This document shows, in pieces, positions 17,301-26,074 of a stretch of DNA of 57,937 nucleotides. Made by a program: the position numbers and the translations under genes. Within the stretch, counting starts at the first letter, position 1; each line of letters opens with the position of its first letter. Location: the NCBI GenBank assembly GCA_900545915.1, contig URAV01000023.1, positions 1 through 57,937 of the forward strand, in the 5' to 3' direction. The DNA is from an uncultured Porphyromonadaceae bacterium. GTDB lineage: Bacteria; Bacteroidota; Bacteroidia; Bacteroidales; Coprobacteraceae. The notes below the pieces were generated by a model. The model saw only the letters and a list, made by a program, of their open reading frames with translations. It had not been told where the DNA came from and made no database searches.

Positions 17301-17741
17301 GGGCTGTGCTATCGTGGACTTGGTAAAGAGAACGAAGCTTTGAGTTGTTTCCATAAAGCGACAATCGGATCTTCAGAGCCTGCACAAGCGTTCTTTTATA
17401 ATGATCAGCAACCTGATAAGATATTTTACCAGGGATTGGCTTGGAGAGCTTTAGGGGATGAGAAAAAAGCCCGGAGTCGTTTTAATAAGTTGATTAAGCA
17501 TGGAGAAAAACATCTTTTCGATGATTGTAAAATAGATTATTTTGCTGTTTCATTACCTGATCTGGCAATTTGGGAAGAAGATCTGAATAAACGAAATCGC
17601 CTTCATTGTAACTATGTAATGGGGTTAGGACATTTGGGTTTGGGAAACCTGATAAAAGCAAAATTATTTTTGGAGGAAGTTCGGAAATTAGATGTAAATC
17701 ATCAAGGGGGACAAATACATTTAAATATGTGCGATAAATAA
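14400..17741 (+). CDS. DUF5107 domain protein with long TPR array
   Basis: The 1113-aa protein lacks a signal peptide and should be cytoplasmic. Residues about 40-345 match DUF5107, a beta-sandwich reminiscent of galactose-mutarotase folds (LENEYIKMMILPELGGRV, WISGGIEFNWPQHH). From about residue 470 to the end run tetratricopeptide repeats, with recognisable units such as NNAMGLLWMRKGEFAKAETYF, PYFNLGWSCRMQGKIDEAYD and ALYYLGNFWYASRRYENAV. DUF5107-TPR proteins recur in Bacteroidetes sugar loci, but I know of no proven activity. Pairing with an MFS porter suggests binding or conversion of the imported sugar, with the TPRs as an oligomerisation or partner platform. Function remains open. Confidence 0.82.
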   Translation: MEKITEYLTRCEVGEGQVRAWEEDIMLPTYGIGKEEKNPIFLEKRVYQGSCGSVYPYPVVEKIEDVKSEKKYKALFLENEYIKMMILPELGGRVQMAYDKIKKRHFVYYNQVIKPALVGLTGPWISGGIEFNWPQHHRPSTFLPTDYSIEEHPDGSKTVWCNEVERMFRTKGMHGFTLYPGKAYIEIKAKVYNRTSFPQTFLWWANPAVVVNEHYHSVFPPDVNAVFDHGKRAVSSFPIATGVYYKQDYSSGVDISKYKNIPVPTSYMAIRSKFDFVGGYEEDKKGGLLHVADHHVSPGKKQWTWGNGDFGVAWDRNLTDEDGPYIELMTGVYTDNQPDFTWLQPYEEKSWVQYFMPYAEVGYVKNATKDLILNVDVRKDNTVLILYATGKQPKVRVLVRDINDRILFDNTVNVSPAEPFRVEFPSNGVLAENMITDIYGQDGKLLLTYKADKEEIKPLPNPAEAAKDPKEIASIEQLFLTGLHLEQYRHATYNPMDYYEEALSREPGDVRCNNAMGLLWMRKGEFAKAETYFRTAIKTLTQRNPNPYDGEPYFNLGWSCRMQGKIDEAYDAFYKAAWNAAWQDASYFEIARIETIRGEYEKAIESVEKSLIRNWHHHKARQLKCSLLRKMRLNEKAMTFADASLEIDSFNMGCRYERYLASGENSDLEKLKELMRNWSHGYIEYALDFVAGGLYEEAASLLGLYLQDTEKVYPIIYYLLGYIYSKQNNNTLAQEYFVKAEKCDPAYCFPNRIEEVLILQEAISRNPSDAKALYYLGNFWYASRRYENAVSCWEQSATIDPEFPTVWRNLSLAYYNKCNNREKAVAALERAFSLDSTDARILMELDQLYKKLGRPYAERLAFLEKHIVLVESRDDLALERITLYNQLGRYSEAKALIAARKFHPWEGGEGKVTGQYVLCHVELAKKAISAQQFEEALNLLSKTESYPHNLGEGKLAGAEENDIYYYKGLCYRGLGKENEALSCFHKATIGSSEPAQAFFYNDQQPDKIFYQGLAWRALGDEKKARSRFNKLIKHGEKHLFDDCKIDYFAVSLPDLAIWEEDLNKRNRLHCNYVMGLGHLGLGNLIKAKLFLEEVRKLDVNHQGGQIHLNMCDK

Positions 17742-17950
17742 AAAGACCGTTTGATAAAATTAGATGCTTGTGTTAAAAATGGAGACATAAAGATTGATAT
17801 TATCTTTTTTTGTTTATTTTTCCTCTCAAATATTCTTCTTTGTTTGCAGAAATTCAATTTTAATTTAAGTATCTAATAGATGGCGTGTTTTTATAATAAA
17901 GTATAATATATTTATAAATACTGGATTTACAGACATTTTAGGCTTATTTT

Positions 17951-20752
17951 ATGAAAAAGAAATATATCGTTTGGATTTTAGTGCTATTCGGACTTATCCC
18001 GGAGAGTTTTTCTCAGGAATATGTGCTGGATTTGAGCGGAGTATGGCAATTTGCTATGGACGATAAAGATGTCGGAGAACAGGAATGTTGGTTCGACAAG
18101 TCTTTAGAAGATGTTATTCAGTTGCCCGGAACGATCGATTTGGCTGGGAAAGGTATTCCGAATGAATTGTCTCCGGCTTTAGAAAAACCTCAAATGTTAC
18201 ATTTGACCCGTCGTCACTCTTATGTAGGTCCGGCATGGTATAGTCGAGAGATTGAGATTCCTGCATCGTGGAGAGGGCGGAAAGTTTCTCTCTTTTTAGA
18301 ACGTGTTATGTGGCAATCTAAAGTTTGGATAGATGGTGTTGCTTTGGAGGGAGTACAGGAAAGTTTGACTACTCCTCATCGTTTCGATTTACCATCGGAT
18401 ATTCGTGCCGGAAAGCATCGGTTAACAATCCGGATAGATAACCGTAAACAGTATGATATTTCTGTTAAAGATTTGGCACATGCTTATACCAATGACACTC
18501 AAATTATGTGGAATGGAGTATTGGGGCGTTTGGAACTTCGTGCAGACAATTCTGTTTTTATAGAAGATGTTCAACTATATCCTGATGTTGCCCGGAAAAA
18601 AGTACATTGTGTCGTAACGGTACAAAATGCAGGCAAGCGAGACCGAAAGGCAACTCTTTCGTTCTGCCCGAAAATGTTGGTTGAAGAGAAGAAACTGTCT
18701 TCACGATTGTTAACGGCGTCTTTTCATCCCGGTAGAAATATCATAACGTATGATTATGTTATGGATGAGGATGCTGTTTTGTGGAATGAGTTTTCTCCGG
18801 TTTGTTACCAAATGGATGTTACTTTAGTACAAGGAAAAAAATCTTCTGATTTTTCAACCCGTTTCGGAATGCGTAATTTGTCGACGTCCGGATCTGTATT
18901 GATGAATAATGGAGATCGTATTTATTTAAGGGGAACTTTGGAGTGTTGTGTTTTCCCCTTGACAGGAACACCTCCTACCGATAGAGAAGGTTGGAATAAA
19001 GTTTTTTCTGTTGCGAAATCATACGGTTTAAATCATTTACGGTTTCATTCGTGGTGTCCTCCTCGGGCGGCATTCGAAGTGGCTGATGACATGGGTTTTT
19101 ATTTACAAGTAGAATTGCCTTTGTGGTCATTGACAGTTGGAAAAGATACTGCAACAAACAGATTCCTTTATGAAGAAGCCGATAGAATATTAAAAGAATA
19201 TGGCAATCATCCATCGTTTTGTTTGATGAGTGTCGGCAATGAGTTACAACCTGATTTTGACTTTTTGAACGATTTACGTTCTTATATGAAGTCAAAAGAT
19301 AACCGTCATTTGTATATGGCTACTACATTTACTTTTGAAAAGGGGCATGGAGACTGGCCTGAGATTGGAGACGATTTTTTTGTAACTCAATGGACAAAAA
19401 AAGGTTGGGTTCGCGGACAAGGAATTTTTAACGATGAAGCTCCTTGTTTTGATAAGGATTATACTTCGGCGGTTGATGGAATATCTGTTCCACTTATTTC
19501 TCATGAGATAGGTCAATATGCCGTGTATCCTAATTTGAAAGAGATTGAAAAATATAAAGGGGTACTTGATCCTTTGAATTTTAAGGCGGTAAAGGCTGAC
19601 TTGCAAGAAAAAGGATTGTTGGCTAAAGCCGATGACTACTTAAATGCTTCAGGGAAATTAGCTGCTATATTGTATAAAGAAGAGATTGAACGGGCGTTGA
19701 AGACTCCCGGATTCTCAGGTTTCCAATTACTTGATTTGCACGATTTTCCCGGACAAGGAACAGCTTTGGTCGGTTTGTTGGATGCATTTTGGGACTCTAA
19801 AGGTATTATCTCTGCAGAAAATTTCCGGAATTTTTGTTCTCCGGTTGTACCTTTAACTCGTTTTCCTAAGGCTGTTTATACAAACAATGAATTATTTGAA
19901 GCAACGGTTGAGATTGCTAACTATTCAGCCTCAGATATTAAAAATAGAAAAATCTCATGGAATTTACTTTATTCAGGTGGAGAGTCGGTTGCATCGGGAT
20001 ATTTTGATGTAGAACAAATTGAAAAGGGTAAAAATTCTGTCGTAGGAAATATTTCAGCATCTTTAGACCAGATTGCGAATGCGACATGTCTTACTTTAGA
20101 GGTTGCTGTAACCGGAACTGCTTATAAAAACAATTGGCCGATATGGGTATATCCTGAAAATGTAGTCATAGATACAGGAAAAGTTTTTGTAACCGATGAT
20201 TTGGATGAAGCTCTTTCGGAATTGTCTGAAGGTAAAAAGGTATTATTTTCTCCACCTGTCGGTGCGTTAAAGGGAATCGAAGGCAAATTTGTTCCGGTTT
20301 TTTGGAGTCCGATTCATTTCCCGAAACAAGCGGGAAGTATGGGTATTTTATGTGATTCCGAACATTTGGCTTTGTCGGATTTTCCGACCGAAAGTCATTC
20401 AAACTGGCAATGGTGGCATTTGCTGAAGAATTCAAAGACGTTAGTAGTCGATTCTATAGCTCCGGTATCTGCGATAATAGAGCATGTCGATAATTTTGCA
20501 AATAACAGACGATTGGTTTCTATTTTTGAAGCTGCCTGTAATGGGGGTAAGTTATTATTTTCTTCAATGGATATTCTTTCGGAAAAGAGTCAGTGTCACC
20601 CGGAAGTTCGCCAACTGCTTTATAGCCTTTTGAACTATATGAATTCAGATGCGTTCAATCCCTGTTCAGAACTATCTAAAATCGATCTTAACAAATTGGT
20701 AGATAGTAAAATAAATGAAGTTAAAACAAGTAGTGCTACATCTATATATTGA
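17951..20752 (+). CDS. Secreted glycoside hydrolase family 2 enzyme with C-terminal extension
   Basis: The 933-aa protein has a signal peptide (cut after ...PESFSQ), a GH2 sugar-binding jelly roll (about 25-200), an Ig-like domain (200-310) and a TIM barrel (310-600). Catalytic glutamates are visible: acid/base Glu431 in SVGNELQ and nucleophile Glu519 in SHEIGQ. The last 300 residues form Ig-like and Rossmann/amidotransferase-like parts ending with FPTESHSNWQWW. The gene at 33181-35934 is a clear paralogue with the same layout. GH2 exo-enzymes cut terminal beta-galactoside, beta-glucuronide or beta-mannoside; specificity is unknown. It lies 209 bp after the DUF5107 gene without a recognisable promoter box, so it may belong to that unit. 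Confidence 0.88.
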   Translation: MKKKYIVWILVLFGLIPESFSQEYVLDLSGVWQFAMDDKDVGEQECWFDKSLEDVIQLPGTIDLAGKGIPNELSPALEKPQMLHLTRRHSYVGPAWYSREIEIPASWRGRKVSLFLERVMWQSKVWIDGVALEGVQESLTTPHRFDLPSDIRAGKHRLTIRIDNRKQYDISVKDLAHAYTNDTQIMWNGVLGRLELRADNSVFIEDVQLYPDVARKKVHCVVTVQNAGKRDRKATLSFCPKMLVEEKKLSSRLLTASFHPGRNIITYDYVMDEDAVLWNEFSPVCYQMDVTLVQGKKSSDFSTRFGMRNLSTSGSVLMNNGDRIYLRGTLECCVFPLTGTPPTDREGWNKVFSVAKSYGLNHLRFHSWCPPRAAFEVADDMGFYLQVELPLWSLTVGKDTATNRFLYEEADRILKEYGNHPSFCLMSVGNELQPDFDFLNDLRSYMKSKDNRHLYMATTFTFEKGHGDWPEIGDDFFVTQWTKKGWVRGQGIFNDEAPCFDKDYTSAVDGISVPLISHEIGQYAVYPNLKEIEKYKGVLDPLNFKAVKADLQEKGLLAKADDYLNASGKLAAILYKEEIERALKTPGFSGFQLLDLHDFPGQGTALVGLLDAFWDSKGIISAENFRNFCSPVVPLTRFPKAVYTNNELFEATVEIANYSASDIKNRKISWNLLYSGGESVASGYFDVEQIEKGKNSVVGNISASLDQIANATCLTLEVAVTGTAYKNNWPIWVYPENVVIDTGKVFVTDDLDEALSELSEGKKVLFSPPVGALKGIEGKFVPVFWSPIHFPKQAGSMGILCDSEHLALSDFPTESHSNWQWWHLLKNSKTLVVDSIAPVSAIIEHVDNFANNRRLVSIFEAACNGGKLLFSSMDILSEKSQCHPEVRQLLYSLLNYMNSDAFNPCSELSKIDLNKLVDSKINEVKTSSATSIY

Positions 20753-20795
20753 TAATATTTAGAGTAAAAGGTAAATGAATAAACAAATCGAAAAT

Positions 20796-20854
20796 TTGTC
20801 CATGTGCTTTGTGAAATTATCCATTTCTTTATACTTTTTATAACTGTATTTTCG
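20796..20854 (+). promoter_or_regulatory. Activator-type promoter B of the SusCD unit
   Basis: TTGTCCAT (20796-20803) and TTATCCAT (20817-20824) start exactly 21 bp apart. After 22 bp comes TATTTTCG (20847-20854), one mismatch from TAnnTTTG. No -33 element is seen. This is the best-conserved octamer pair of the three. The predicted transcript has an 80-nt leader with a hairpin. Confidence 0.72.
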
Positions 20855-20871
20855 TAATGTAAATCTAAGAT

Positions 20872-20903
20872 CGACAATTATTTATCTTAAATAATTACTG
20901 TCG
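20872..20903 (+). promoter_or_regulatory. 5' leader hairpin of the SusCD unit
   Basis: CGACA/TGTCG and ATTATTT/AAATAAT form a 12-bp stem, interrupted by one 3-nt bulge, with a 5-nt loop. It sits about 12 nt after the predicted transcription start and 40 nt before the start codon, and is followed by GTTTTATC. It could protect the mRNA 5' end or act as an attenuator. Evidence is pairing only. Confidence 0.45.
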
Positions 20904-20942
20904 GTTTTATCAGATAAATTTTATAATTAAAAATTTTAAGCC

Positions 20943-22748
20943 ATGAAACATCATTATCTAAAACGTAATTTGAAATTTTTTGCAGGGTGTGTTTGTGCTT
21001 TGGCAATTACTTCGTCTGTAACGGCACAAGTTTTACCAGAAGGAATGACTCGTCTGACTCCAGAAGGATTGGAGTTAGGGAGTGTTATGTCTGTTGCTAA
21101 TCCGTTAGGTCCTAAAGAACATGCCGTAAGAACTGAGAATTTTCTATTTTTTGCCGGAAAGGATGCAGATCATGGAAGTGAATTATGGTACACAGACCTG
21201 ACTCCGGAAGGAACAAAATTATTTATGGATATTATTCCGGGAACTGAAAGTTCAGAACCGAGTAGCTTGAAATGGGTGAATGGAAAACTTTTTTTTACAG
21301 CAGAAACTGCTGAGTATGGTCGAGAACTTTGGGTTTCGGACGGAACGGTAGAAGGTACGAAAATGGTAAAGGATATTTATCCCGGAAATATTGGTTCTCA
21401 ACCGGGGAATATGGTTATACTTGGAGACAAAGTCCTTTTTACGGCAAGAGATGAGGAAAGTGAGATGATGCCTGTTGTCGATCCTGAAACTCCAGAAAGT
21501 TGGATTTGGATATCCGATGGTACTGAAGAGGGTACAATTCGTATAGCCAGTATTCCGATGAAAAGTTATTTTGAGGTAGTAGGTGATAAAGCTTTTTTTG
21601 CAGGAGTCGATCTTGAGCATAACGAGGAGTTGTGGATTACCGACGGAACTCCGGAAGGGACAATGCTATTGAAAGATATTAATAATAGACCGAGTGATGA
21701 TGGTACGTTTGGAACCGGTCCGGCTGGGATAGGAGCATTACGTAATATAAATGATGAGATGGTGGTTTTTCGTGCCGAGACAGTAGCAGAACAAGTCGGT
21801 CAGGATTATGGAAGTGAGATTTGGTATAGCGACGGAACTCCGGAGGGGACAAAATGGTTAGGCTTTGATTTTGCTAAAGGAGAAACAGGGGGATTACCTT
21901 CTGCGACAGAATTTGCTTATCCGATAGCAATTGGCGATACGATTTATTTTCGGGCAAAGGACGGCATTCATGGTTGTGAGCCTTGTTTTTGGGATTTGAC
22001 TAAGCCTATAGAAGATGGCGTAAATCCTCGTATGATTTATGATATTAATCATTGGGGTGGAAATGTATCATTAGACTCTTGGGGATCGAATGCTGATTTC
22101 TTTGTATATCAAGGATATTTGATGATTCAGGCCAACGGGGGATATTATATGCCGGATGATGCTACCCAATATGCTTCAGGTTATAGTCTGTGGTTAGCGC
22201 CGACCTCAACATTGGACACATGTATTTATCAACGTCAATTTTGGGGTACGGAGATTGCTGCCGGGAGTTTAGCTGATAATTGTGCTAATTTTAGGGAGAT
22301 AAATGGGAAATTATTCTTTAAGGCTCAAGATGAAAATAATAATAATGAGTTATGGATGATCGATGGTATTGAAAATGCTCCTGTTAAAGTGGTTGATTTA
22401 CCGGACAACGGTTCTCCTACGGGATTCTATAATATCAATAATAATCTTTATTTCGGATCTACATCGACAAAAGCTCTTTACAAATATGATTTGGGGGGAA
22501 CGAGTGCGATAGAGGACCCTGCAGTCGTAGCGGCTAAAGTAACGGTTTATCCGAATCCGGCAACCGAAAGAATTTTCATCACAACACATCAGGATATAAA
22601 AACGGTACAAATTTATGATCTTTCCGGTGCTCAAGTATTGGAAACGGCAGCAGACAGTATCGATGTTACCGCTCTTAATGGTATCTATTTTGTGAAAGTT
22701 GTGTTGGCCGACGGACATCAGGTTGTTGAAAAAATTGTAATTAGATAA
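20943..22748 (+). CDS. ELWxxDGTxxGT-repeat protein with T9SS type A sorting domain
   Basis: The 601-aa secreted protein has a signal peptide (cut near ...SSVTAQ) and at least six copies of the ELWxxDGTxxGT repeat (ELWVSDGTVEGT, ELWITDGTPEGT, EIWYSDGTPEGT and others), each within a beta-propeller-like unit of about 50 residues. Residues 530-601 form a C-terminal sorting domain of the Por/T9SS type (VTVYPNPATERI ... GIYFVKVVLADG ... EKIVIR). It should be exported across the outer membrane and attached to the surface or released. As first gene of the SusCD unit it may be a glycan-binding adhesin. Known ELWxxDGT proteins lack assigned activity. A terminator-like hairpin follows the gene, so much of the transcript may stop before SusC. 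Confidence 0.88.
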   Translation: MKHHYLKRNLKFFAGCVCALAITSSVTAQVLPEGMTRLTPEGLELGSVMSVANPLGPKEHAVRTENFLFFAGKDADHGSELWYTDLTPEGTKLFMDIIPGTESSEPSSLKWVNGKLFFTAETAEYGRELWVSDGTVEGTKMVKDIYPGNIGSQPGNMVILGDKVLFTARDEESEMMPVVDPETPESWIWISDGTEEGTIRIASIPMKSYFEVVGDKAFFAGVDLEHNEELWITDGTPEGTMLLKDINNRPSDDGTFGTGPAGIGALRNINDEMVVFRAETVAEQVGQDYGSEIWYSDGTPEGTKWLGFDFAKGETGGLPSATEFAYPIAIGDTIYFRAKDGIHGCEPCFWDLTKPIEDGVNPRMIYDINHWGGNVSLDSWGSNADFFVYQGYLMIQANGGYYMPDDATQYASGYSLWLAPTSTLDTCIYQRQFWGTEIAAGSLADNCANFREINGKLFFKAQDENNNNELWMIDGIENAPVKVVDLPDNGSPTGFYNINNNLYFGSTSTKALYKYDLGGTSAIEDPAVVAAKVTVYPNPATERIFITTHQDIKTVQIYDLSGAQVLETAADSIDVTALNGIYFVKVVLADGHQVVEKIVIR

Positions 22749-22760
22749 ATTGAGTTGATA

Positions 22761-22789
22761 TGGGACTGTTGATTTTACACAGTCCCGTA
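22761..22789 (+). terminator. Hairpin between ELWxxDGT gene and susC
   Basis: ATGGGACTGT pairs with ACAGTCCCGT (10 bp, one G-U) around a 9-nt loop, followed by ATTATTT. It probably ends part of the transcripts; no separate promoter is obvious before susC, so partial read-through is inferred. Confidence 0.65.
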
Positions 22790-22905
22790 TTATTTAAAAA
22801 GATTAATAAAAGGCATTGATAATAAATCTTTTAATGCAATGTGAATCTTGAAACAATAGATTTTCTCCGGTCCATTTTTATTTTATAACATAAATAGTTT
22901 TAACC

Positions 22906-25900
22906 ATGCTAAGCCATAGAAAAATAAAGGCTTTGTTGTTATTATTCATGATTATGCTTGTTATGCCTGTCTATTCTCAGGTGATAACGGGTAAAGTGGT
23001 AGATGCAGGCAGCAAAGAACCTATTATCGGTGCTTCGATACAAGTAAAGGGGACGAACACCGGAACAATGAGTGATCTGGACGGTCAATTTAAAATTACC
23101 GTGAAAGATAAAAATGCATCTTTACAGGTTTCGTATGTAGGATATAAAACCGTCATGCAACCTTTAGACGGAAAAACTTCCATTACTATCTTTTTACAGG
23201 AATCGACGCAGGAGTTGGATCAAGTCGTGGTTATAGGGTATGGAGTCCAGAAAAAAAGCGATTTGACCGGAGCTATTGCTTCGGTAAAGGCAGATGAGAT
23301 AGCTAAATTGCCGGCAACGAACGTTATGCATGCGATTCAGGGAAAAGCTGCGGGAGTTGAAATTGTGCAGAATTCCGGAGCTCCGGGTGCTAGTTCTACT
23401 GTTCGTATTCGGGGAATGGGTACGATCAATAATTCCGATCCTTTGTATGTGGTTGACGGAATACCTATGGATAATATCGATTATTTGTCAGCAGATGATA
23501 TAGAATCTATCGAAATTTTAAAAGATGCATCTTCTGCGGCTATTTACGGTTCTCGTGCGGCAAATGGCGTTGTACTCGTTGTTACTAAATCGGGAAAAAA
23601 CAGCCAGAAAATATTGAATGTGAATTTCAATGCTTATTTGGGATGGCAGGAATCTTGGAAAGATCCCGGATTAATGGATAAACAAGATTTTGCTTATTAT
23701 TCCGACTTTGTAAATAATCTGAATATTGTTACGGATTATGATGAAGTTACAGGACAAATGAAAGTGAAACCCGAAACTCAGGAGTTGATAGACAAAGGTG
23801 TTAATTGGTGGGACGAATTATCTCGTAGCGCATTAATGCAAAAATATAATATTGCATTATATGGGGGTAATGATAAATTGAATTATTATGTCAGTGGTAA
23901 TTTTCAGAATACGGATGGTATTGTAAAAGAATCGAATTACGAACGTAAGTCTTTTAACGGAAAGATGAACGCTAAATTATTGAAGAATTTGACGTTTGGG
24001 ACGAATCTTACTTATGCACGAGAAGATCGTAGAGTTGTCGGAGAAGGAACGTGGGGAGTTATTAAAACGGCTATAAATTATAATCCGCTTACACCTATTT
24101 ATGACCAAAATGAGAGTTATAACTGGACTACTCCGGTTGAGAATCTTCGTCGTACGACTTATGACACGTATATCAACACATTTATCGGTCAGATAACATT
24201 GGATTGGGATATTGTAAAAGGATTGAAATATTCTACTCGTGCCAGTTATTCGAATTATGCCTCCGATCAGGAACAGTTTAACCGTTATAACGTAAATCCC
24301 GAAATTGTAGGTACTATAAAATATGATGTGAAACGTTATCCGACTACTACCGATAATATTAGTTGGGATAATATTTTGAACTATGCGGCGAAATGGGGAG
24401 ACCATGATTTTTCGGTAATGATCGGGCAGACAATGGAGACTTCGACGATGAAACGTACATGGGCTCAAGGTACGGGCTATGGAGGATATGATGATGAATT
24501 AAATGCGTTGAACTTTGCGCAATTTTCACAATCGACATCGGGATATACGACATCTTGGACAGCTTTAGGGCTTTTGGGACGTATTAGTTATAATTACAAA
24601 GATCGTTATTTATTACAAGCGAATTTCCGTGCCGATGCATCTTCTCGGTTTTCAAAGAAAAATCGGTGGGGATATTTCCCGAGCGTATCTGCCGGTTGGA
24701 AGATTAATTCTGAATCATTTATGCAGAATGTAGATTGGATCAGTTTATTGAAATTGCGTGCCGGTTGGGGACAATTAGGTAATAATCGTATTGGAAACAA
24801 TGCTTACGGAACTTATGTCGGACAGCAATCAGCTACTTATATATATGGGGTAGGGATGCCTACAATACAGCCGGGTATGAGTATATCTTCATATGGCAAT
24901 TCCGATATTCTATGGGAACGGACTCAATCGACCAGTGTCGGACTTGATTTTAATGTTCTGGACAACCGTATTTCTACATCGGTCGATTATTTTATAAAAG
25001 ATACACACGATATGCTTGTTGCCGTTCCTATCGTTTATTCATCAGGATATACTTCTACTCCAATGCAGAATGCCGGGAGTGTAAGAAATAAAGGTTGGGA
25101 AGTTCAACTTTCTTATAAAGACCGTATAGGAAATTTTAATTTTGAAGTATCTGGGAATTTCACGAAAGTAAAAAATGAGGTAACTTCTTTAGGAGGAAAT
25201 AACGATGCCATTTATGGTGGAGATTTAGGTAGTCCGAATAATCTCGGTTATGTAAATAAGACTGTTGTAGGAGCTCCTATTGCCTGTTTTTATGGATGGA
25301 AAACTGCAGGAATTATGACGGAAGCTGATTTTAATGGCGATGGTTCGCCTAAAGTACCTGTATTTTCTTCAGGATCGACTTATACTCCCGGAGATATGAA
25401 ATTTGTAGATGTAAATGGAGATGGTGTGATTGACGATAGTGACCGCACGTTCATCGGGAATCCTAATCCTGACTTTTATTACGGATTTAATATCAATATG
25501 GAATATAAAGGATTTGATTTATCTATGTTTTTTCAAGGTGTTGCCGGCAACGAGATTTATGATGTGACACGGTATTTCCGTTATTCCAATGTATCTTATA
25601 GCGGAGGATGGGAAAATCTGAACTATTTGAGCTATTCCAATGTGGCGAAAGATTATTTTGACAAGGTTTGGAGACCTGTTCCCGACCCTGCTAATCCTGC
25701 TTACCGGGATCATTGGGGAGCTAATTTGAATGGTACAGTACCGTTGCCCAGTTCTGATGGAAGTAAGAACGAGATGAATTTTAGAAATTCCGATTTTTAT
25801 ATACAAGATGGTTCGTACTTGCGATTAAAAAATATTCAATTAGGATATACTTTCCCTAAAAAATGGGTTAACAAGTTGTCTGTAAGTAATTTGAGAGTTT

Positions 25901-26064
25901 ATGCATCCGCTACGAACCTTTTTACAATTACCGGTTATGATGGTTTAGATCCGGAAGTGGGTAAAACATCGGGACAAGAAAGTAATAATCTTTATTTGGG
26001 TATCGATCAAGGAGTATATCCTCAGGCGCGTTCCTATATGTTTGGCGTAATAATTGATTTTTAA
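22906..26064 (+). CDS. SusC/RagA family TonB-dependent outer-membrane transporter
   Basis: The 1052-aa protein has a signal peptide, a carboxypeptidase-D-like domain (about 25-110, GKVVDAGSKEPIIGASI), the SusC/RagA box VVVIGYGVQKKSDLTGA, a plug with LYVVDGIPMDN and AIYGSRAANGVVLV, and a barrel ending GVIIDF. It forms the TonB-driven channel that takes up oligosaccharides with its SusD lid. The SusD gene follows directly. Length and motifs are normal for the family. Ligand specificity cannot be read, but the surrounding enzymes point to an acidic beta-linked glycan. Confidence 0.96.
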   Translation: MLSHRKIKALLLLFMIMLVMPVYSQVITGKVVDAGSKEPIIGASIQVKGTNTGTMSDLDGQFKITVKDKNASLQVSYVGYKTVMQPLDGKTSITIFLQESTQELDQVVVIGYGVQKKSDLTGAIASVKADEIAKLPATNVMHAIQGKAAGVEIVQNSGAPGASSTVRIRGMGTINNSDPLYVVDGIPMDNIDYLSADDIESIEILKDASSAAIYGSRAANGVVLVVTKSGKNSQKILNVNFNAYLGWQESWKDPGLMDKQDFAYYSDFVNNLNIVTDYDEVTGQMKVKPETQELIDKGVNWWDELSRSALMQKYNIALYGGNDKLNYYVSGNFQNTDGIVKESNYERKSFNGKMNAKLLKNLTFGTNLTYAREDRRVVGEGTWGVIKTAINYNPLTPIYDQNESYNWTTPVENLRRTTYDTYINTFIGQITLDWDIVKGLKYSTRASYSNYASDQEQFNRYNVNPEIVGTIKYDVKRYPTTTDNISWDNILNYAAKWGDHDFSVMIGQTMETSTMKRTWAQGTGYGGYDDELNALNFAQFSQSTSGYTTSWTALGLLGRISYNYKDRYLLQANFRADASSRFSKKNRWGYFPSVSAGWKINSESFMQNVDWISLLKLRAGWGQLGNNRIGNNAYGTYVGQQSATYIYGVGMPTIQPGMSISSYGNSDILWERTQSTSVGLDFNVLDNRISTSVDYFIKDTHDMLVAVPIVYSSGYTSTPMQNAGSVRNKGWEVQLSYKDRIGNFNFEVSGNFTKVKNEVTSLGGNNDAIYGGDLGSPNNLGYVNKTVVGAPIACFYGWKTAGIMTEADFNGDGSPKVPVFSSGSTYTPGDMKFVDVNGDGVIDDSDRTFIGNPNPDFYYGFNINMEYKGFDLSMFFQGVAGNEIYDVTRYFRYSNVSYSGGWENLNYLSYSNVAKDYFDKVWRPVPDPANPAYRDHWGANLNGTVPLPSSDGSKNEMNFRNSDFYIQDGSYLRLKNIQLGYTFPKKWVNKLSVSNLRVYASATNLFTITGYDGLDPEVGKTSGQESNNLYLGIDQGVYPQARSYMFGVIIDF

Positions 26065-26074
26065 ATATTCGGAT

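Noticed and set aside
17742..17950. Activator box or own promoter for the first GH2 gene
   Set aside because: I scanned both strands for the paired octamers and for TAnnTTTG. Only weak single matches exist (CTTCTTTG, GTCTCCAT reversed), so no promoter is claimed.
20783..20799. Inverted repeat ACAAAT/ATTTGT overlapping promoter B
   Set aside because: It has only 6-bp arms, is absent from promoters A and C, and overlaps the better supported direct repeat.
22868..22875. Fourth activator box before susC (TCCAT at 22871)
   Set aside because: No second octamer 21 bp away on either side and no -7 box at the right distance, unlike the three accepted sites.
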